From: Roseburia rectibacter
Lineage (GTDB): Bacteria; Bacillota; Clostridia; Lachnospirales; Lachnospiraceae
Direction of reading: 5' to 3'
DNA: 64,000 nt
Assembly: GCF_014287515.2 (NCBI RefSeq)
Contig: NZ_CP092473.1
Location: 298,501-362,500 of the forward strand
Shown here one piece after another: positions 61,161 to 64,000 of this stretch. Positions within the stretch are counted from its first letter, which is position 1. Each line of letters starts with the position of its first letter. Position numbers and translations under genes: made by a program. The notes beneath the pieces were generated by a model, which worked only from the letters and a program-made list of their open reading frames with translations, was not told the origin of the DNA and searched no databases.

Positions 61161-63098
61161 ATGGCAGAGCAGAACAATAACCAGCAGGATTTAAACCAGC
61201 TGCTTCAGGTACGTTATGACAAGCTGCATGAACTGCAGGAGAACGGAAAAGATCCGTTTGTCATCACAAAATATGATGTGACAAATCACTCAACCGATAT
61301 CATCGACAATTTTGAGACAATGGAAGGCAAACCGGTATCGATCGCCGGCCGTATGATGTTTAAACGTGTGATGGGAAAAGCATCATTCTGCAATATTCAG
61401 GACTTAAAGGGACGTATTCAGGTATATGTTGCAAGAGACAATATCGGAGAGGAAATCTACAAAGATTTCAAGAAATCTGATATCGGCGATATCTGGGGCG
61501 TAAAGGGATATGCTTTCCGTACCAAAACAGGTGAGATTTCTATCCATGCTGAGGAGATGACACTGCTGTCAAAATCATTACAGATCCTTCCAGAGAAGTT
61601 CCACGGACTGACTGATACAGACATGCGTTACCGTCAGAGATATATCGACCTGATCATGAATCAGGAGAGCAAGGAAGTATTCATCAAACGTTCCAAGATC
61701 TTAAAAGAGATCCGTAACTTCTTAGCTGACCGTGATTTCATGGAAGTTGAGACTCCGATGCTTGTATCTAATGCAGGTGGAGCAGCAGCAAGACCGTTTG
61801 AGACACATTATAATGCCTTAAATGAGGATGTAAAACTGCGTATCTCTCTGGAGTTATACTTAAAGAGACTGATCGTCGGCGGACTTGAACGTGTATACGA
61901 GATCGGCCGTGTATTCCGTAATGAGGGTGTTGATACCCGTCATAACCCGGAATTCACGCTGATGGAACTGTATCAGGCATACACAGACTATGAGGGAATG
62001 ATGGAACTGACAGAGTCCATGTTCCGTTATCTTGCAGAGAAAGTCTGCGGAAGTACAAAGATCAGTTACAATGGCATCGAGATCGATCTTGGCAAGCCAT
62101 TTACACGCATGACCATGAACGATGCGATTAAGAAATATACCGGAATTGATTTCGATACTGTAGAAGATGATGCTGCAGCGAAAAAACTTGCAGATGAGCA
62201 TCATATTGCATATGAGGAGCGTCATAAGAAGGGTGATATCATCAACCTTTTCTTCGAGGAGTTCTGCGAGAAAGAGCTGATCCAGCCGACCTTCATCATG
62301 GATCATCCGATCGAGATCTCTCCGCTTACAAAGAAGAAACCGAGCGATCCTACCAAGGTAGAGCGCTTCGAGCTTTTCATCAATACATGGGAAATGTGTA
62401 ATGCATATTCTGAGCTTAACGATCCGGTCGACCAGCGTGAGCGTTTTGCAGCACAGGATGCAAATGCTGCAGCCGGTGATGATGAGGCAGAGCATACAGA
62501 CGAAGATTTCTTAAATGCATTAGAGATCGGTATGCCGCCAACAGGTGGTATCGGATACGGAATCGACCGTCTTGTGATGCTGCTTACAGACAGCGCAGCA
62601 ATCCGTGACGTTTTACTGTTCCCGACGATGAAGTCTTTAGATGGTGTAAATAAGAAAAATGATGTAAATAATACAGCTTCTGAAGCACCTGAAAAAAATG
62701 TAAAAACTGAGTCTGAAAAGATTGATTTTTCTAAGGTAAAGGTAGAGCCTTTATTTGAGGAATTTGTTGATTTTGATACATTCAGCAAGTCAGATTTCCG
62801 TGCAGTAAAGGTTAAAGAGTGTGTTGCAGTACCGAAGTCAAAGAAACTGTTACAGTTTACTCTTGATGACGGAACAGGCACAGACAGAACCATTTTAAGC
62901 GGTATTCATGCTTACTATGAGCCGGAAGAACTGGTTGGAAAGACTCTTATTGCTATCACAAATCTTCCACCGAGAGCTATGATGGGCATTGACTCTTGCG
63001 GTATGCTCCTCAGTGCTATTCATGAAGAAGAAGGCGAAGAAAAGCTTCATCTTCTGATGGTAGATGACCACATTCCGGCAGGTGCAAAGCTCTATTAA
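61161..63098 (+). CDS. lysS: Lysyl-tRNA synthetase with C-terminal tRNA-binding OB domain
   Basis: A 645-residue class II synthetase. Residues about 1-494 are a full LysRS: an OB anticodon-binding domain ([20 protein letters not shown]) and a catalytic core with motif 2 [19 protein letters not shown] and motif 3 [14 protein letters not shown], ending at [10 protein letters not shown] polar linker (about 495-530) leads to an extra Trbp111/EMAP-like domain (about 535-645: [54 protein letters not shown]), like the C-terminal domain of MetRS. From about base 62640 the coding sequence is more AT-rich with different codon choice than the LysRS part. GGAGG precedes the ATG. Confidence 0.95.
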   Translation: MAEQNNNQQDLNQLLQVRYDKLHELQENGKDPFVITKYDVTNHSTDIIDNFETMEGKPVSIAGRMMFKRVMGKASFCNIQDLKGRIQVYVARDNIGEEIYKDFKKSDIGDIWGVKGYAFRTKTGEISIHAEEMTLLSKSLQILPEKFHGLTDTDMRYRQRYIDLIMNQESKEVFIKRSKILKEIRNFLADRDFMEVETPMLVSNAGGAAARPFETHYNALNEDVKLRISLELYLKRLIVGGLERVYEIGRVFRNEGVDTRHNPEFTLMELYQAYTDYEGMMELTESMFRYLAEKVCGSTKISYNGIEIDLGKPFTRMTMNDAIKKYTGIDFDTVEDDAAAKKLADEHHIAYEERHKKGDIINLFFEEFCEKELIQPTFIMDHPIEISPLTKKKPSDPTKVERFELFINTWEMCNAYSELNDPVDQRERFAAQDANAAAGDDEAEHTDEDFLNALEIGMPPTGGIGYGIDRLVMLLTDSAAIRDVLLFPTMKSLDGVNKKNDVNNTASEAPEKNVKTESEKIDFSKVKVEPLFEEFVDFDTFSKSDFRAVKVKECVAVPKSKKLLQFTLDDGTGTDRTILSGIHAYYEPEELVGKTLIAITNLPPRAMMGIDSCGMLLSAIHEEEGEEKLHLLMVDDHIPAGAKLY

Positions 63099-63248
63099 GA
63101 TGATGTAAAGATGTACCGTTTCACCAAATAGACGGGACGTACTTCATTTGATAAAAAACTAAAAAAACAGCGATTTACATCAAACTTACATCAATTGATG
63201 CAGAAATCGGTGCAAGCAAGAAAAAATCGCATAATTAGTGCAATGAGT
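63099..63248. other. Non-coding gap after lysS
   Basis: No gene is visible. Short repeats of TTACATCA occur around 63175-63195 and a GATGTAAAGATGTA stretch near 63103. Base composition becomes more AT-rich from here. It may mark the edge of an accessory segment. Confidence 0.4.
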
Positions 63249-63278
63249 GGGCAATTCCAATCGGAGTTGCCCATTTTT
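63249..63278 (+). terminator. Rho-independent terminator
   Basis: GGGCAATTCC (63249-63258) pairs with GGAGTTGCCC (63263-63272; one G-T pair) and is followed by ATTTTT. Confidence 0.8.
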
Positions 63279-63324
63279 AAAACAAACAGAAATACAAATC
63301 GATATTTGTGGAGGTAAAGAGTGT

Positions 63325-63765
63325 ATGAAAAAGGAACTGCGTATTCTGGTTATTTTAATTGCTGTGTTATTGGTAGGAACAGTAGGTTACTATTTCATGC
63401 CAAAGAAATTCGGTAAGAATGTAAATCCTTCTGAGGTAGACCATATAAATGTGTTCGATGGAAATACAGGAACTGGTTTTACTATCACCGATTCAGAAGA
63501 TATCGAATATATAGTGGCGAATATTCAAGGTATTTCAATGAAAAGAGATGGCATTTCACTTGGAAGAACGGGATACAGTTTTAAAATTAGTTATATAAAC
63601 AGCAACGATAAAGATATCATACCTGTATTTATTCTCAATAGTGATAATACAATTTGTAAAGATCCATTTTTCTATAGATGTGATGGAGGATTATGCTTTG
63701 ATTACTTAAAAGCATGTGAAGAGAAATATAGAACTAATGTAACAGAATCTATAGAAGAAAAATAA
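63325..63765 (+). CDS. Small membrane-anchored/exported hypothetical protein
   Basis: A 146-residue protein with an N-terminal hydrophobic helix (about 5-26, LRILVILIAVLLVGTVGYYF), likely a signal anchor, and an extracytoplasmic beta-rich domain (VDHINVFDGNTGTGFTITD, then YSFKISYINSNDKDIIPVFI). Cys pairs (ICKDPFFYRCDGGLCFDYLKAC) occur near the end. I know of no function; such proteins are common in accessory regions of Lachnospiraceae. ATG 63325 has GGAGG about ten bases upstream; a longer frame upstream starts within the terminator and is rejected. Confidence 0.7.
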   Translation: MKKELRILVILIAVLLVGTVGYYFMPKKFGKNVNPSEVDHINVFDGNTGTGFTITDSEDIEYIVANIQGISMKRDGISLGRTGYSFKISYINSNDKDIIPVFILNSDNTICKDPFFYRCDGGLCFDYLKACEEKYRTNVTESIEEK

Positions 63766-63795
63766 CTTATTGCTGATAAATGTTTTGATGGGGCG

Positions 63796-63906
63796 ATGGT
63801 TTTTACATTGATAATAATGGTAATTATTTTATTGGTTTTGACACCTGTAGGAATTGTTGTAGATAAAAAGATTGAAGCTTATTTTGAAAATAAAAGAGAA
63901 CCTTAA
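63796..63906 (+). CDS. Very small membrane protein (36 aa)
   Basis: The frame MVFTLIIMVIILLVLTPVGI to an FENKREP end holds one membrane helix and a short charged tail, a typical small membrane peptide plan. GGGG lies only two bases before the ATG, so initiation is uncertain. It sits between two other membrane-protein genes. Confidence 0.45.
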   Translation: MVFTLIIMVIILLVLTPVGIVVDKKIEAYFENKREP

Positions 63907-63955
63907 ATTCAAGTTTGGAGAATTGAGAAAATCGAAGATTGTGATGGTAGATAAT

Positions 63956-64000
63956 ATGGAATGGTTTAATGTTTTTGGGCTGATTTTTATTGCAGTCATT
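63956..64000 (+). CDS. Membrane protein, N-terminal fragment
   Basis: The frame MEWFNVFGLIFIAVI runs off the window end. The opening resembles the start of a common Lachnospiraceae membrane protein I recall as beginning MEWFNxxGLIFIxVI. An in-frame ATG at 63944 is an alternative start. No more can be said. Confidence 0.5.
   Translation, partial: MEWFNVFGLIFIAVI

Noticed and set aside
61860..62495. A 211-codon minus-strand frame opposite lysS
   Set aside because: It is antisense to the LysRS catalytic core and has no supporting signals.
61161..63098. Separate csaA/Trbp111 gene joined to lysS by a lost stop
   Set aside because: One uninterrupted frame with a polar linker joins the domains, as I recall for LysRS proteins of related Lachnospiraceae, so it is treated as a true fusion.

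Overview
The window looks like a chromosomal segment of a motile, Gram-positive gut anaerobe of the family Lachnospiraceae, probably near Roseburia or Agathobacter. This is inferred from gene content (flagellin with FliS, a monoderm-type Tad/Flp pilus locus, MecA, BofA, a LysRS carrying an extra tRNA-binding domain), AAGGAGG-type ribosome binding sites, frequent TTG/GTG starts and moderate GC. No insertion sequence, CRISPR array or rRNA is visible. Nearly all of it reads as ordinary core genome; only the last kilobase looks more AT-rich and accessory.

Layout. 0-6.2 kb: two-component system, aconitase-family hydratase, AI-2E-type membrane protein. 6.4-11 kb: a large TPR/P-loop protein of unknown role and glycogen branching enzyme. 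11-17 kb: a 1053-residue protein ending in a FliK-like segment, a cell-wall amidase and a GH18/SH3 protein. 17.3-19.7 kb (minus): a small unknown protein, a MinD-like protein with no ordinary start codon, and a Ser/Thr kinase fused to a MinD-like domain. 20-23.5 kb: MecA, a DUF1858 protein, flagellin and FliS, DUF2508. 23.7-33.2 kb: BofA, then a compact Tad/Flp pilus operon (two prepilin peptidases, TadZ-, TadA-, TadB- and TadC-like proteins, Flp pilin, pseudopilins, FHA protein). 33.3-39.2 kb: rhomboid protease, flavodoxin/SCP2 protein, HIT protein, MurG, SleB-like hydrolase. 39.5-46 kb: DAHP synthase, a Bce-like two-component/ABC module and a HAD phosphatase. 46-51.7 kb: tRNA-Gly(CCC), S66 peptidase, FliD-like protein, NfeD, patatin, 2-hydroxyacid dehydrogenase, zinc PLC-like protein. 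52-55.5 kb: radical SAM protein, flippase-like membrane protein and SPFH protein. 55.6-63.1 kb: argF, birA, a small unknown, coaX, dusB, an unknown, greA, lysS.

How it fits together. Three separate flagellar or flagellar-like genes (11.2, 21.3 and 48.1 kb) have sigma-28-like promoters, and the flagellin leader carries two adjacent hairpins with GGA in the loop, as expected for CsrA control. The kinase/MinD pair at 17.7-19.7 kb and the FHA reader that closes the Tad operon could form a phospho-threonine signalling layer over surface appendages. The 48-55.5 kb interval is rich in membrane-lipid functions; its radical SAM/flippase pair sits behind a consensus promoter with two palindromic operators at the predicted transcription start. 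Two genes (at 18278 and 53469) appear to lack any ATG, GTG or TTG start compatible with full-length homologous protein.
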